The notes under the pieces were generated by a model, which was given only the letters and a program-made list of their open reading frames with translations, did not search any database and was not told where the DNA came from. The position numbers and the translations under genes were made by a program. From contig CM029118.1 of the NCBI GenBank assembly GCA_016859345.1, positions 27,772,001 through 27,836,000 of the forward strand: a stretch of 64,000 nucleotides of DNA, read 5' to 3'. The stretch's first letter is position 1. The number at the start of each line of letters is the position of its first letter. Source of the DNA: Istiophorus platypterus. Lineage: Eukaryota; Chordata; Actinopteri; Istiophoriformes; Istiophoridae. This document shows positions 25,495 to 40,140 of this stretch, in pieces.

Positions 25495-27599
25495 CTACAA
25501 TCAAAAGGCAAAGAAAAATAATAAAGTTAAAAGGTGCAGCAGGATCCTCAGTTTGGTTCCAGTGTGTACACAAGATGGGGCTTTAATAAATGCATGTTAA
25601 TAGGCTCAGCACATTCTAAAAGTTATCATCATGTAAATACAGATAAGTGTTCAGTATGAGTGTAATGTGTTCTTTTTACTGCTGTGGTTTGCAGCAACAA
25701 GTGTAGCAGGGATACTAAACGTGGCTCAACACAGCCTACACTTTGCTAAATGAGGCCCGCTGGGGACGATAACTTCATAAGAAGCACTGGAAATGGACCT
25801 TAGCCTACATTGTTCCTCATTATACATCACAAATACATCATACAAATACTCATTGTGGAGGATATAGCTCCCTGCAGTCTGAAATTCACAGAATGAACAA
25901 GCTAGAAGCACTCTGAATGGGAATTCAATAACCCTGCAAGAACAGAAAAGTATCAGAATCTATGAAAAATTAAAGAGGAAACTCTGCACACAATGATTCA
26001 TGCTTACAAATAACTAGCCCCAAAGTTACCGGACAATACTGCATGTTCCTCATTATTTTTGTAATTACAATTCCATTAGTTCACTAAAGCTGCATTACGT
26101 GCTAGGGTGAGTGGTTGGTTCCCAATCGGCACATAGGCTGAGTATAACTAATGAGTCTGACAACGCTGCATAAGGCTATTCAGACATCTGTGGACAGAAG
26201 AACAGGCAAAATCTTATGCTGTTTCAAGTTAAAAAAGTAAATTGGAAGGGCAGGAGATACAATGGTGCGGAAAGAAAGAGGTCAGAGAAAAAGAGAAACA
26301 CCAGGGCTCTGACAGGAGGGAAGCAGAGAACTTTGCTTTACATAAACAGATAGAGCACTCTTACTGTAAGTCACCTTTTATATAAGCCCTTGATCCCCGA
26401 GGTGAGTGACTTCCAGAGGGGAGGAGAGAAGCACCAAGTAGAACCTTCACAAATCCAACAATATTCAGTGTAGCTGTGACATAGCTTGCAGCCTTCCTCT
26501 TTTCAGTTTGTATTTTTCTAATATACATGCCTCTTAAAAAACACACAGCTGAACACAATTGAAAACACAAAGCCAGGTACGAAGGCATTCATCAAAACAT
26601 CTGTATTCAGCAGCTTTAATTTCATTTCCTGCCACAGTGTTTCCACAGAGATTCCTGTGGGAAGGGGGGTAAGGTGCAGAATAGCAAGGTAAAAATCTGT
26701 GGGTGAAAATCCCGACCTCTAAACCACCCCCACCTCACTGATTTTATAAAGTAGCCTTTCTGTATATACCATCTCCGAGGTGTTGTTTGCAGACACTGAC
26801 AAAGCACATTCACTTAAATTGTCAGACCTTGCACTTTTGTTTTCCTAATTGTGCCATCATTTCCCATGAATGATGTAGCTCATTAACACAAATGCCTTAC
26901 AACATCCTGCACACTGAGAAACTCTTTAAATGAGCTGAAATTAATGATGGTCTGTCACTGAGTTTCTTGATCTATGTGTGACTTCTTGTGTGAGTGGGAT
27001 GCCTACAGCTCAGCATGTATGACCACATGTGTGTATGTTTCCCTTGTAGGGTGTTAACCTGACTATCTTAGCTTGCATATTGGTTTTCATTGTTCCTTAC
27101 ATCATACAGTACATGTTGTCTTTTTTTTTTTTTTTGCAAGGCAGCAGCAATTTAACCCTGGCAGGCTTGGCACTGAAACTCCACTACTTCACTGTCAAGT
27201 GAGGTTACACTATAATGCCAGAGTCTTCAAATATATCTGAATATATTAACTTTTTTTTTTTTCAAGGTCAAAATGAACTGACAAGGTCATCTTATGTCAA
27301 TCATGGAGTTTTTGAACACCAGAACAAGCAAGTGATCCTTTAGTTGATAAGGTTTTGTCACCTACTGTTTCCAAGGCCAAGAATGAACTGTCAAGCATAT
27401 TCATATTGATTAAGTTGCATAACCATATTAAGGCAAATGAATGAGAATGAACTTTTTGAAAAGAAATTGACTTTCGATAGTGTCACCTTGAGTTTAGATG
27501 ATCTTAGTGCAGTTAACTGTTTGTTTATTGGTATGAATGTGTATATATCAATTTTGTTGTAGCATGACCAGGTAGGGCCTCACTTAGACTGTTTAGCCC

Positions 27600-28060
27600 T
27601 GTATTACTCAACTAATCAATAAATCAGACTTAATCTGCATGGCATCTTTTGTAATGGTAAGTGCAATTGAAAATACTTTAAAGGTGACAACTTGATAATA
27701 CGAGTACAAATATAAACAGTAAAACAGTTGCATACAAAACATATAAAATGATACAAATAAATTAACAAAAACAATTAAATGAGTTACAATAAAAACAAAA
27801 TAAAAAAATAGAATAAAAACATTAATAAAAAATACAAAAATACACATTAAATAGTAAAATAAATAAATAATAAAAAGTAATTGTAATAAAATCATGGTAA
27901 GAAGTAGGTTTTTAGTTTACATTTAAAGTTATCAATATTTTCAGCTGCTCCCAGATCCTAAGGCAGTTATGTCTGGCAATTATGTTGGGCAGACCAGACC
28001 AAGTAATGCTTTATGAACTAGTCACCACTCCTAAAGGCCACACTACAGGTGTTAAGTACA
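27600..28060. repeat. probable decayed interspersed repeat with A-rich block
   Basis: A 170-base block made almost only of A, T and occasional C (27720-27890) leads into GTAAGAAGTAGGTTTTTAGT and a CAGCTGCTCCCAGATCCTAA-type stretch. That order resembles the ends of several fish repeats. The match is weak and the boundaries are approximate. Confidence 0.32.
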
Positions 28061-30029
28061 TATATGAACTAATCTTATTAGATCATTGTAACACGAACTG
28101 ACTGACACTGACACTGACCAAATCTTTAGCTTTTAGCACTGGAGCTCCACTTACTGGTCACTGAGTGTGTCGTTGACAACTCAGATTTGGTTTACAGTAT
28201 GTTACTTAATCATCAAAAGCCACTAACAATACATTGAATGCAACAAAAACAACCGTAGTCTCACAACATGGTCATGGATACTAGGCTGCTGAACTATTGA
28301 CCTTATGTGCAGTGCAGATATGGGCTAGTTTTGCACTCAACTGAACATGACAGCTTGGACTAGTTATGTACTGTACTACTGACCTGAAGATACTGCCTAA
28401 CAATTTACTGTTGTACATAATGAATGGTGGAACAACAGCTGTTTAGCTAAGAATGAAAGTGAAAAAATTAGTGAAAATTAACTGAAGAAAGTGATTGTTA
28501 TTATTACCATATACCATGCTTGGTATCATTACAATGCAAGTTAATGTATTTTCACAAGACAGGGGACTGATGCCCTAAGAAAAATCAAGACATCTCCATT
28601 CACATATGTAAAAATACGAAGTACTAAATTTAATCAAGGTAGCATATTGTATTGCTGTGTAGGTCAGTGCAAGCTGCGTTGCATTCTTGGCTGACATGTT
28701 GAAAGTATAGGATAAATTCTATACTTAATAAGAAAAAAAAAACCAAAACATCACCTTGTCAGAAACAGACGCTTTAATTCTACTCTCCCTGAAAGTTGAA
28801 TGGAGCTGTAACCAGCTTCACAACACTAATGCCCCCTCTAAATGTTCACTTCTTAAACAGCCTTCCAACTGGAGTGCACAAATGGTCATCAAAGAGTACA
28901 ATTATTGAAGGGGGAAAAATCCTCTGTCACAGGTCCTTGTTATTAAGTGAGTTTCCTGGGCAACTAAAACATCACAATCAATCAGTGACATTGACAGTGG
29001 CATTCAGGAAACAGCCAGATAATGGATAACAACATATTGTAGTCATGATGATTATGTGCTGCAATGCAGAGTGGAGTCACAAAACACCAATACAACATTC
29101 TGAGCACAGGATGAAGGTTGTTTAGACCCTTGTTTTGAATTTGAGTAGAAATAGTGGTAAGAGTGTGATGCCTTGAATAATAAATACTGAAATGAACCAC
29201 AGTCATCATGTGTAGTTTCATTCTACTTGTAAACAATGTAAACAGTGATTAAATTATTTTGTGAATGTAAACAGAATCTATCATGAAGAAGTAATAATGC
29301 CATCAGTGAGTGCAGCGTGTGTGTACAGGCTGGGAAAGTTATGACAAATCTTGCCTTAGAGATTTGTACTCTGGCTGTTGAAAAGAAAGATGTCTATATA
29401 TTTTGAGGCTGCAGTTCAGGGTGATAAAGAAAGTCTTAGCTGACTGAAGAAATTATCCCGTGGCAGCATTTTTGCAGTGCTCTCTGCTTCGTGCATGCTC
29501 CTGTGCACATACACATACACACATGCAGACCTCCATTTGCCAACCACAACTCCCAATCAGTGGTTGCATGGGACTGCTTATCCTGTCAGCAGAGGAGGAA
29601 ATATGTCAGTCCCTGCTGAAGATGAGCTTTTAAGGCAATCACTTGAACAATCACTGTGTCCTAATGAGGAAGATTCTACAGATTCTACCCCCCGCATAGG
29701 GTCTGGGTTCCAAATACTTAAGCATAGCCCTACAGAGGGAACTAATGATTTTGCTCCTTGTCAGGGCATATGGTAGATAGGACATGTGCTCCTCCTATGT
29801 ATGTACCAGTAGGACTAGAGAATGAGGGGAATACTGAAGCAAGAGGTGGGGGTGGGGGATATCAATGTGATACAACTTGTCAGCTATTGTCTGCTAGAAG
29901 AGACTGCACACAGTACGACGGACTGCCTTCTCAAAAGTCTGCCTGAGTTATTGATAAGGGTCAAATATTATTTCATTTTTTTAAATTCAGACAGAGTAAA
30001 TACATTTAATAAAGATATGTATTTAAGTG

Positions 30030-30574
30030 GGGAAAGGAATACTAAAATTCTTTACTTAAGTCAAATTACCAATACAGTGTAAAAACATTGCAAGTCCTGC
30101 ATTCAAAGTGCTATTTAAGTACAGAAGTACTGTCGGTAAAATGTTCCTAAATCTTCAAAGTAAAAGTACTTGTTCTGCAGAAGAATTACCACTGTGATGA
30201 TATGTTATTATATATGACATTATTAGATTGTTAATACTGATGCAACAGTGTGTAAGCAGCATTGTATTGTTGCAGATGGTTGAGTTGTAGCTTGTTAATC
30301 TTAAAAGTAGCAAGTACCTTGTACCCATGGGAATTTTGTTGTGGAGTAAAGAGTAATAGAGAGCAGCAGCGTGCACAGCTCTAAATCTTCAGCAATGTAT
30401 TTGGTGCACGATCGTAGCAATCTGAACAGACATTATTGCTCCACAAGAAACAAGACAACTACTTATCCATGAATGGTGGTATTTTGTTTGTCCATTGCGT
30501 AAGACTACAGTATTTCTTTGTGTAAAATAATATAAAAGTATAAGTACCTCAAATTTGTACTTATGTACTTGAGT
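30030..30574 (-). repeat. interspersed repeat family A, copy 1
   Basis: This copy has the characteristic runs of AAGTAC, TTTACTTAAGT, 'CCTGCATTCAAAGTGCT' and a closing 'AAGTACCTCAAATTTGTACT'. These match a repeat common in percomorph genomes that is built from CTTAAGTAAAAGTAC-like motifs. It lies in the same orientation as copy 2 (33416-34068) and opposite to copy 3 (40141-40735). It lacks coding sequence and looks like a small non-autonomous element; both ends are eroded. Confidence 0.6.
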
Positions 30575-33415
30575 GTGCAGTTTCTTTTCACAACTGTTAC
30601 TATAATAGCAGAGTATGTAACATTTGATCACATTTAATGTACCAAATGATGTGAATTGGGTGATATAGAGCAGAATAAAAATGTGTAATGCATCACAATA
30701 TTGAATCTAAATGTCATGTTTAGAGAAATTCGGATGTGGCTGAGGTGATAGGCTTATTTAACCAAGGTTGCATGACCAGATCAGGCGATCATACTTGGGG
30801 GGAAATGTCATGTTAACATTAAATATGTAGAAGACTGCATGTTGTTATGTAAAATGTATGGGAACCCCAAGGCCATACGCTGTGTGGACTAGTTTACATA
30901 GCACCTTTTGTAACAGCCAGATGTTGACCTTTTTCTATTCAGTTCAGTCAGTCATTATGGCCCAGTTCTCCTAGTCTGGTCATTGTGGCCCTGTCTCACA
31001 AAGAATTAATTCATGAGAGCTTCATACTGCAATCAGGGATCAATGAGAGATAATTCATTGCCAAAACTGGTAAAATTAGAGCTATATATATTTTTTTTTT
31101 CTTTTTTTTAACATCTGTACACCCTTAGGCAATTATAGCCTAAATAGTCACTCTAGATAGATTATGCTCACACTGGAAATTAATTGTAGTTTCCTCCCAT
31201 TTGTTGGAGTTCAACTCTGTTAATTACACCTACATGAATAATCTGTAATTCTAAATATTGCAATAACATTTTGAATGTACAGAACAGATGGTGTGATGCA
31301 TGATATATGATACACTTAGCTATTCTGGGGAACAATTTCCCTCCAGTCTGTCTCATGGCGCATAGCGTTTTATCAAACTGGACAGAAAAGTTCCCCTCTG
31401 GTGCGAACCACAACAGAATTTATTGGAGGAAACCATATAGTGAACATTCATAGTGCTGGGACAATGGAATAAGTTTTATTCAAAAATATAATAAATATTG
31501 CCTCAATTTCTGACAATACAAATAAGGCCAGATTTAAAGGTGTTAGGTAAATGCTTCTATAGCTAAATGATTCTTCAATATTTACTTCTCTTATAAACAA
31601 ATATAGATGCTACTCATAACTTAGGATAAAACTCTCTAAACATGACTATTATCTTTTTTAATTATTGCTCTCTTGCATTGGCCACCAATGAATTAAATCC
31701 ATGGTGAAATGCGGGCATCTGTTACAACAGAACAATAATCAATACTGCTCTCCTGAGAGGTCAGACATAGTATTCATGGAGGCCAAAACGGCCAAAGAGC
31801 ACCTCACATGTTTTCCTGTTCATTTATTATCACTGCAGACACTGGGAAAGAGATGGGATGATGACCCACATACAAGCAAAGGTGATGGTTTCTAATTGAA
31901 GCCAGCTCCACTCGGAAAAGGTAAAGTAATTACAATCAGCTCAGACACTACCAGTTTTGTACCTTCCCTACACAGCAATTTTATTTCCTTTTATTTTGCA
32001 GAGAACTGAATCATTAGTTCAGCTGTCATCTTCTGCTTTTATTCGGTTTTATTTTCCACTTTGACAATCAAAAATTAATGAGACAACCAAAAAAAAGAGA
32101 TATTTTGTACTGGATTTGTGTGCAATCTGCACTGAGGTCAATCACAGCCATTGTGTGCTGTGTCCATCCCCACACTTTGAGCAATGGCGCATGTTTTGCA
32201 TTCACAGCCACTGGTGCATTATTGCTTCTGAAGAATAAGTCAAAGCAGCTACCTTTAGTACAAGAGGGCAACACAATTAGATTTAGCCACCCATGAAAAG
32301 CCTTTTGTGAGTGTGGATGCATTGGGGAGAGTGCATTTTAATCACGGGAGGGTACGGTGTCACTGCAGAGAGAGAATGGGAAATAGGGAAATAAAACAAT
32401 TCAGCATAATACATCCAGGCTGTCTGTATATCAGCTCTAACTTCAAGATTGACCCATTGTATGCAAGCAATCTTCAGTATAGATTTTTACGGCCTGCTCA
32501 TTACATCCTGTTGTTAGAACAAGAGAGCATTAGACATTCAACCTGTTCATTGGTGTGTGCTCGATACAACCTCAAATCCAAATACAAACATATATTGAAA
32601 AAAGAAAAAGAAGGCATGTGTCCAATTCATGGCAGCTCTAAATGTATATGAGAGCTCCGCAGCCAGAATGAAGTCTTTGCTAGAAAAAGCTGGGATTTGA
32701 GCAAAAGAAAACAAACAAAAAGGAAAGAAATGTTCTAAATAATAAAGAGACAGCTGCAAAAAAGTGTAAATTAGCTCAGCTACAGGGGCTGTGGCGCACA
32801 TGCTGTGTGTTAAATAGAGGGAGATTTTTAAGTATTAACCTCCACTACTGTCATTACCCTAGCAGTGGGCCTGAAACTCATCGGTATACACAGCATGGAT
32901 GGGTGTGGAGGGGTGCAGGACAAAACAAGCTTAATCAAGGAGCAAAACAGTTTTCTCTTTCTTCTGTGCGGCTGACCTAATCAAATCAACGAATGAGATT
33001 GATTTCACGAGGTGCAGATGGATCCCGTAGCAAGTTTAATTCAGTGTGCCGGCTCTCCACTATGATGTGTGTTTTCTCGGTCCAGATGGTGCTGCTCGGG
33101 TTTGTAATTCATATTTCAACATTTTACTCCCCCACTCCATTCCCTCCCTTCCTCTCGCCCTCTTTCTTTCACTCTCTCACAGGCTCTTTTCTTCTCTCTT
33201 TTTTTTTGAGGTAATGAGTGTTGATGTGGATAAGTATCACAAACTCATCTGTCAAACATGTGATCCTGTTATCGTGTTAACTGTCACAAACAACACATGG
33301 TGACGGGAGAGTTTCAAGGTTTGAGTTGTTGGAGCTCATGTATGGCAAAGTAAAACAGAAAAGGAAAGTCCTAGCTAGTATAGAAAAATGACTGCTACAA
33401 TACTTGAAAGTAGCA

Positions 33416-34068
33416 TTGCTGGAAGAAGTACTCAGATCCTTTACCTTAGTAATGGAATGCTTGAAAAGTTATATTTTATTTGCACCTTACCATTCATTCG
33501 ATTAAAAAAGCTGTAGAAATGTAACACTTTATACATATACATATACATATCATTATTGTTATTTCATCATTTTTACATGTTGTGGGGATGGTGCTGCAGG
33601 TTCTTTAAGCTGAGAGGAAAGTTTAAAGAAAACATCGATAAGCCTGTGCAGGGCCTTGATAATTAAGTGAAACATTAAGTTAAATCCCCTACATCACCCT
33701 AGAACATTTTGTTCAATCGTTAACAGCAGCAATACCAAATTATAAAAAGACTCCATGACAAGTAAAGGTCCCGAATTGCAAAATCTTACTTTAAAGAAAA
33801 GAAGTATTATAAGTGAAATATTAATTATCCAAAGTAAAACTACTCAGAATGGCCCTTTTAAATATTTAAAAAAACAAAAAAAACAAACAAAAAAAACCGA
33901 ACTAAATTCATAAGATTAATATTTCACGGACTGATTATCTGTTTTGTATATAAAAGTTGTATTGACTACTAGTTTCTACTCTAATGCACTTAGGTAAAAT
34001 ACAAGTTTCTCAAAGCTGCCCTTTATGCAAGTACAGTACTTGCATAAATATATTGTTACTTTCCACCT
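33416..34068 (-). repeat. interspersed repeat family A, copy 2
   Basis: It opens with GCTGGAAGAAGTACTCAGAT and closes with TTACTTTCCACC. The reverse complement of its closing end (GGTGGAAAGTAA) matches the opening end of copy 3, which fixes its reverse orientation. The interior is diverged and AT-rich. It has no open frame of note. Confidence 0.68.
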
Positions 34069-37000
34069 TTGAAAACTGTCTTTGCCAGTGTGAGAACAGA
34101 AGTGATTTTATGCTAAATCATATAAACACTGCATGATATGGTAGAGTAAGGATTTGAATATTTTCTGTGAATCTGATACAAATTAAACTTTAATACACAT
34201 TAAAAATTTGAACAAACCCACAGGGGACAAGAATCAAATCCTGATTTTCTTTGCATGCCAATCAGTGCTTTAATAGGTGTTTCATATATAGTATATATAG
34301 ACATGCACAAATTTCCATAATTGGAAGACATGCAGTGTTGAAGCCATTATTTGGGGCTTATTCCTGTGGAAAAATGCAGATGTGCTCCATGGTGCCTGTT
34401 CCAGCTGTCAAAGTCATTGTTCTCAACCTGAAAAGCCTTGCAAATTAGCTGGTTTCAATGCCAAATGCCACTGCTGGAAAGGCATGCACTGTTGCTGCTG
34501 AAAATTCCTGCAGGTAAGTTTTCTGTATAGGGTCTTGAATTTTGGGCTCTGATGTCTTTCACTAAGCACATATGTTTGTCTTATAGTAATCTTCCACTTT
34601 ATAATGTTTCTTGGTATGGAACTGTAGGCGCTGGCAATATTATATCAATTGTTACATTTCAATAAATGCAATTGATCAGTAGGATATTTGTAACTTTGAA
34701 TGCTACAATCTGCTTTAGCATATAAAGACAGCTCGAGTCAGATCCTCAGATTCATGAGCAGGTTATGGAGTAAGGCCAATTGCTCCCAAAAAAAAGGGAT
34801 CATTAACTGTAGGTGTAACACTTCTAAGAATAGAGGTATTGATCCCATATGCAGTAGAATCAATATCCCAGCAACATTATTTTGACTAAGTAGCTTTTTT
34901 GTACATCAGCAGCTTAGACCAGCGTCCAAACTGATAGAGAGAGACACACAAAGGCTCTACATGTATCTGCTGTAGTTTTTCCACATTCAAAGCCAAAATA
35001 TCTCTCCATTGGGGGAGAGATTTTTAATAGGCAGGTATTGGAAAGGAATATTTGCTCAGGCCTAAGAACAAAAGGCAGTATAAATGAGGGCTTCATTGGC
35101 TATATTAATAATCATCTGTGCCTTCTCCTTTGAGAGGCCTGTGATATTGAGTATCATTAGACATGCAAATAACAGCTCCATTTTCCCGTCCCTGGGATTA
35201 GGAAGGAAAGAGAAAAATGAAGAAGAGGCATGGCTATGGCAGAAACAATTAAGCCATCCTCTTCACGGAAGCACTTGGCAGCCGGCTTCTGACTGGTAAG
35301 GGGGGACAGGAGGGGTCCTTTGGCTAGGCATCGACGTCAACACGCTTGTCTGAGTGAATGCGCAACTGTGCAGAGCATCACTTTAAGATGTCAGATCACC
35401 TTGGAGTGGACAGTTGCTATAAGCACAAGCACTTTTTCTGTGTGTCATGATGCCACTATACGTGTTTCACAGTCTGTCTGGAACACAGACCTGGAGATGG
35501 GGGGAAGGAGGATGGGGGGTAGGGAGAAAGAACAGAGGAACAAGGAGCAGAGAAAAAGTTGACAACGGAGAGGAGACAGCCATTTCTATTGTCCTATGCA
35601 GCGGACACGACGCGTTCCTTTTATCCCTTTCCTCACCCCACACACATGATGATCTGGTGCATTACCTCATTGCTCAGAGACATAACCCCCCAGCCTCCCT
35701 CTGCCACATTAGAAAAATATCGAGGGCCTCTCTCACTTCCATAAGCATATCCCTTGGCTAAAAAGGGACAACTTTTACAGCCCATTGCACCACGCCAGTA
35801 ACACAAAACCAAGAAGCAGCAAGATAAATGATATCTAAACCCTCATAGATTGTACAACTAAATATTGTCATACGTTAAGGTACCTCTTGCTATCACATAA
35901 CAAGCTAGGAGAGCTGAAAAAACATCTTTGTCATTTAAAAGGTTACCTAAAGAAACGTAAGAAAACAGGTTAGGCCTACGGGGTATTAAATACTGTAAGA
36001 TCCAGCAACTAAATTAAAGGGGCTTTTTTAAGACCAATAAAGGCAGGTAGTTTCTCTGTGTCAGCCCATAAATGTGGGAGAAAAAAAATCATTAAACATG
36101 CCACATCTCAATGAGCGACTGGGGATGAAAGAAAGCAGCCTACTGAGTTCAGTCCATTAACCAAGAGACATAGACAAGACAGTGAGTCAAAAAGTAAAAA
36201 AGTCAAAAGTGACTCCCTGAGATACTCACGTCTCTCTCTTTCAGTCCCTTTCTCTCTTTATCATTCTGTTCCTCCTCTCCTGCTCGCTCTCTGTGTCTTT
36301 TTCTGGAATCGCCCCTCGGTAACGTCAACAGAGATTTCACGGCACAGTGCCGGTGCATCGGCCTGGCTCACATTTCCCCTACCTGTGATTTACATCAGAG
36401 AAGAGGCTCATGGGGGATTTTCCATGCCAACGAAGGGAGGGGAGTGGTGACGGTGATGGTGGTGGTGAAGATGATGTTGGGTGCATAGGTGGGAGGATGG
36501 AGCAAGTATCCTAGGGCTTGACACAGTAAAGCACTCTAACAGAGGTAGCGTAGACCGACCGGCTGATAGATGCAACGAGAACCTGCATGACTGCATTCAG
36601 GTCCTGCCCTTTCAATGTTACCATCCTCTTGACACACACACTCCTGACTGGGTTATTTGAAACAGGAGTGAATGCATTTGTCAAGGACAGCCCACATGTT
36701 TACATATATGTTTACAAAATACTGTATTAAAGTTTATATAAGTGATGCTTTTGAAGGCTTGAATTACTATTTCATTCTTTTATTTTGACCACAAACAGAG
36801 GTTTACGTGTCTTTTATTTGCATTGTGGTAAAAAACCCTTAGGAAACATCAGAAAACGGGATCTTGTGTTATGATCATCATTACTGCGGATTTTTTCATC
36901 CCATAAATCAAATACATATAAAAATTGCAAAACAACATATATGATATATTCACGGGAATAATTTTGAACATTGTCACTACTTTTTGCTGTAATAATGATA

Positions 37001-37522
37001 GAGGGAAAAATTAACACTAAATTCATTTTTTTTTGTATAAAGAAATTACATGTACTGTCCCTTGCATTATTTATTGAACCTATTTTTTTTCTACGTTCAT
37101 TGCAACAGAAACTACTGAATTTTACTTTTTCAGATAAATCCAGTAATTCTGTCCCCTTAGAACCTCAAAAACGAGGTGTTAAGTTGCTCTCTGAAACCAG
37201 CACACATGCTGCCTTATAGACTGTTATTAAATGCAAGCCGAGCTTAAATCCAGCTCAGTGTATTAAACATGGTTCAGCAGTTTTTACATGAGAAAGAGTT
37301 CTGAAAATGGGATCCAGAAATTCTGGAGAGAAGTGAAAGATGGAGCAGTTACTTTGATTGGATATGATTTAGAGTCCCTGCCCCATCACAGCTTAGGTGG
37401 AAAGTGTCAGAAATAACCACAATTTGTAATGCTGTGCAGAAGTAACTGCTGGATTTCTTATATGTGGCAATTCTTATATTAGACTTCTAAAGATGCAACT
37501 TCAGTGAAAGACTAGTATGAGG

Positions 37523-37548
37523 AGGTTCTGAGGTTCTGAGGTTCTGAG
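37523..37548 (+). repeat. short tandem repeat of AGGTTCTG
   Basis: Three consecutive copies of an 8-base unit in otherwise non-repetitive sequence. Confidence 0.85.
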
Positions 37549-38030
37549 AATAATAACATATGAACCCCTCCAGACTGCTGGAGGGTATAAGTGTGTATAG
37601 TAGTGTCATACCTGCTTAGTTTTTGTCTGTGTTGATAAAGAAAAAAAGCATGGTTCTGTGTATTTCAAGGTAGATGGATATGTACTGATAGTTAAATCAC
37701 AAAACCTTAAGATAGATGGCATAGATTAAAAGAGATATATCATATGGTCAGAAACCTTTATATACATAAACAGGCCAATATCTATTATTTAAGAATGTGC
37801 ACTCTCTGAATGTTGCAAATTTCCAACCAACAGAGGAGGACAGAGTTAAGCGAAAATGCGTTGCGATAGATGTCATGTCTGGGGCTAACGAGTCAGGACA
37901 CAGTGTCGGTGCGACATGCCATTTGTCTCTCATAATAAGACATGAGAGCTCACAGACATTTGAAGGAAGTCAGCATCACAAAACGACTCCTTCCTGGAAA
38001 GGCACACAGTGAAGCTTGCCAGGAAACCAG

Positions 38031-38280
38031 TCAGTATGTGTGTCTTGGTGTGTGTATGTGCCTGGATGAATGTGCACAAACTTGCCTCACTCGCTGGCTT
38101 CTTTCTATGTTTGTGTTTGTGTGTGTGTTTGTATGTGCGTGTATGTGTCAGATACAGCGCGTTTGTGCATCCTTGCTTGCTAAAATGCACAGAAAACACA
38201 GGCTATAGTGTGTGTAAATTTCTGCATTATGTGCCTTTCTGTGTGTGTGTCTGTGTCTGTGTGCGTGTGTGTGTGTCTGT
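38031..38280 (+). repeat. GT-rich imperfect microsatellite region
   Basis: Repeated GTGTGT blocks near 38037-38055, 38112-38150 and 38237-38278, separated by less repetitive sequence. Confidence 0.8.
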
Positions 38281-40140
38281 ACAAATGCCCCCTCCCTATT
38301 ACAGCTGACTAGTAGATGGATGTTGGCTGTCACACCTGCCTGACTTTGTTCCTGCCAGATGCGGTGGGGTCACAGGGAAAGCGCCCAAACACTCATCAAT
38401 CTCAACCATTGTCCAACATTCTTTCAGCTCCAGCAACAGCTTCCAATATCCATTTAGTCGCTCCAGATGCTGGCAAAAATGCTTACATACACAGAAACGA
38501 GGTGGCCAAACCTTTTGACCTGCACTGTCAGTACAGTTGGATGAAAAAACAAAGGACAACACAGGATCGGGAAAATTGTCTGAGAGCTTGTGACAAATAA
38601 AAGTTTAACTTTGCGTTTACTCCATAAGGTCGTCACCGGCATTAGGCTGGCAGTAAAAGAAATTGAATTTGTTGTGCTCCCAAAGGTAGCTGTCGAATAC
38701 AATGCTTTGAGTAATTGCTAGTATACTCGCTGCAATCTGAGGTCCTTTAATATAACAAGATCAAAGCCAAATGTAGGAGTTTCAAAATCACTTATTTACT
38801 TTTTTTTATTTTTGGGTTTGTGGGGGTTATTGAAGGATGCAGGTATAAAACGGAGCCGTTTGTGCCTCAGTGCCAACCAATTCTAGGTGAATTCTGGAAG
38901 GTTAAAAGTTTGGTCAGGTTTCCAAAAGCACAATCATGTGTATTGTTTTGGTCAAAAACATATAATTTTGCTGTTGTGAACGCACCAAACTCAATTACTC
39001 TTAATTGAAATTCCCTCCTGGCCTTATACAAGTGCCACATAGAGAAGCCAGAAAAGTAATTTCCATCATTCTGGCTTGTGCAGGTGTGGTTCTCTTTACA
39101 GGAAACTGCACCTGAGTAGCCAATCTGCTAATGGGAAGAAGAGAAATGAAGATAGAATGTATAAACCTGAGGGATAATTTTTTTTTATCCTGCTGGAGTT
39201 TTTGCTTCCTCCCCCTCCAGAACTATGTTTTTGATTATAGTCTTTGAAATATTTATGATAAGATATTTATTAGCCGAGAGAAGAGACACAAAGGAAAGGT
39301 TTAATGCCAATATGCAAAGACAAGCTGCTTTAACATTTGTAAGCATAGAAAAATCATTCAAGTTGTATTTATAGTTAAGTGGTCAGCTGTCATTGGTGTG
39401 GGTCATACTGTCGTATTCCAAAAAGATGTTTTTTTTTTCATTTGACACAGCGTAGGAACTCAAGGTGCTAAAATGTTCTAAAAACAGAAAATAGTGTGAA
39501 AACAAAGCTCACTCATGCTGTCTGGATGTCTGCCTCTCAGCAGCCGTTCTCCTAGTGTTTTTTCTGCATTTTCACCTCACAGCTCTTTCTCTCTCTTTTT
39601 AATTCTCCGTTTCGTCCTCTGGGCCTCCTAAGGGTTGGGAAATAGTGTACACAAACATAACAGGCAAAGGGGAGAAGCCCTCATGTTGTTTATGGGAGGA
39701 AAGGAAGGAGGGGGGTAGAGAGGAGGAAGAAATCACCACAGCTTGTGTTTCCATCCCTGCACCCATTTTAATTGTGAGGAAATCATAAAAATGGGAGAAT
39801 TCCCCTCAGTATGCGGCTGCACTTTGATGCTACCACTCACATGGTGTAGAGCCTATGGTCAACCAGGAGCCATTAAAATCTCAGCAAACTCTGGCTCCCC
39901 CCTCAGTTTCTCTGTCTCTCTCTTTGTCTTTGTCCTTCTCCCAACTGTGTCACCCACTGCGAGAGACTTGATACTGAGGGTAACACGGCTAATAACTACT
40001 GCTGGTAATGGAGGAAAGGGGTTAGAGGTGTGGATGGGCATTGGCAAAATATAATCAAATATTGCAGGAGAGTGAGAACGATTTATCGTTAGAACCCAAC
40101 CAGAACAAGATTTACTTACTCTCACCAGTGATCTCTGTTT

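Noticed and set aside
25157..25600. 147-codon + strand open frame over cdh8 exon 3
   Set aside because: It is the antisense shadow of a clear cadherin exon and has no recognisable domain.
27608..27895. 95-codon minus strand frame rich in F, Y, L and I that looks like a membrane protein
   Set aside because: It is the translation of an A-rich low-complexity block and would appear hydrophobic by composition alone.
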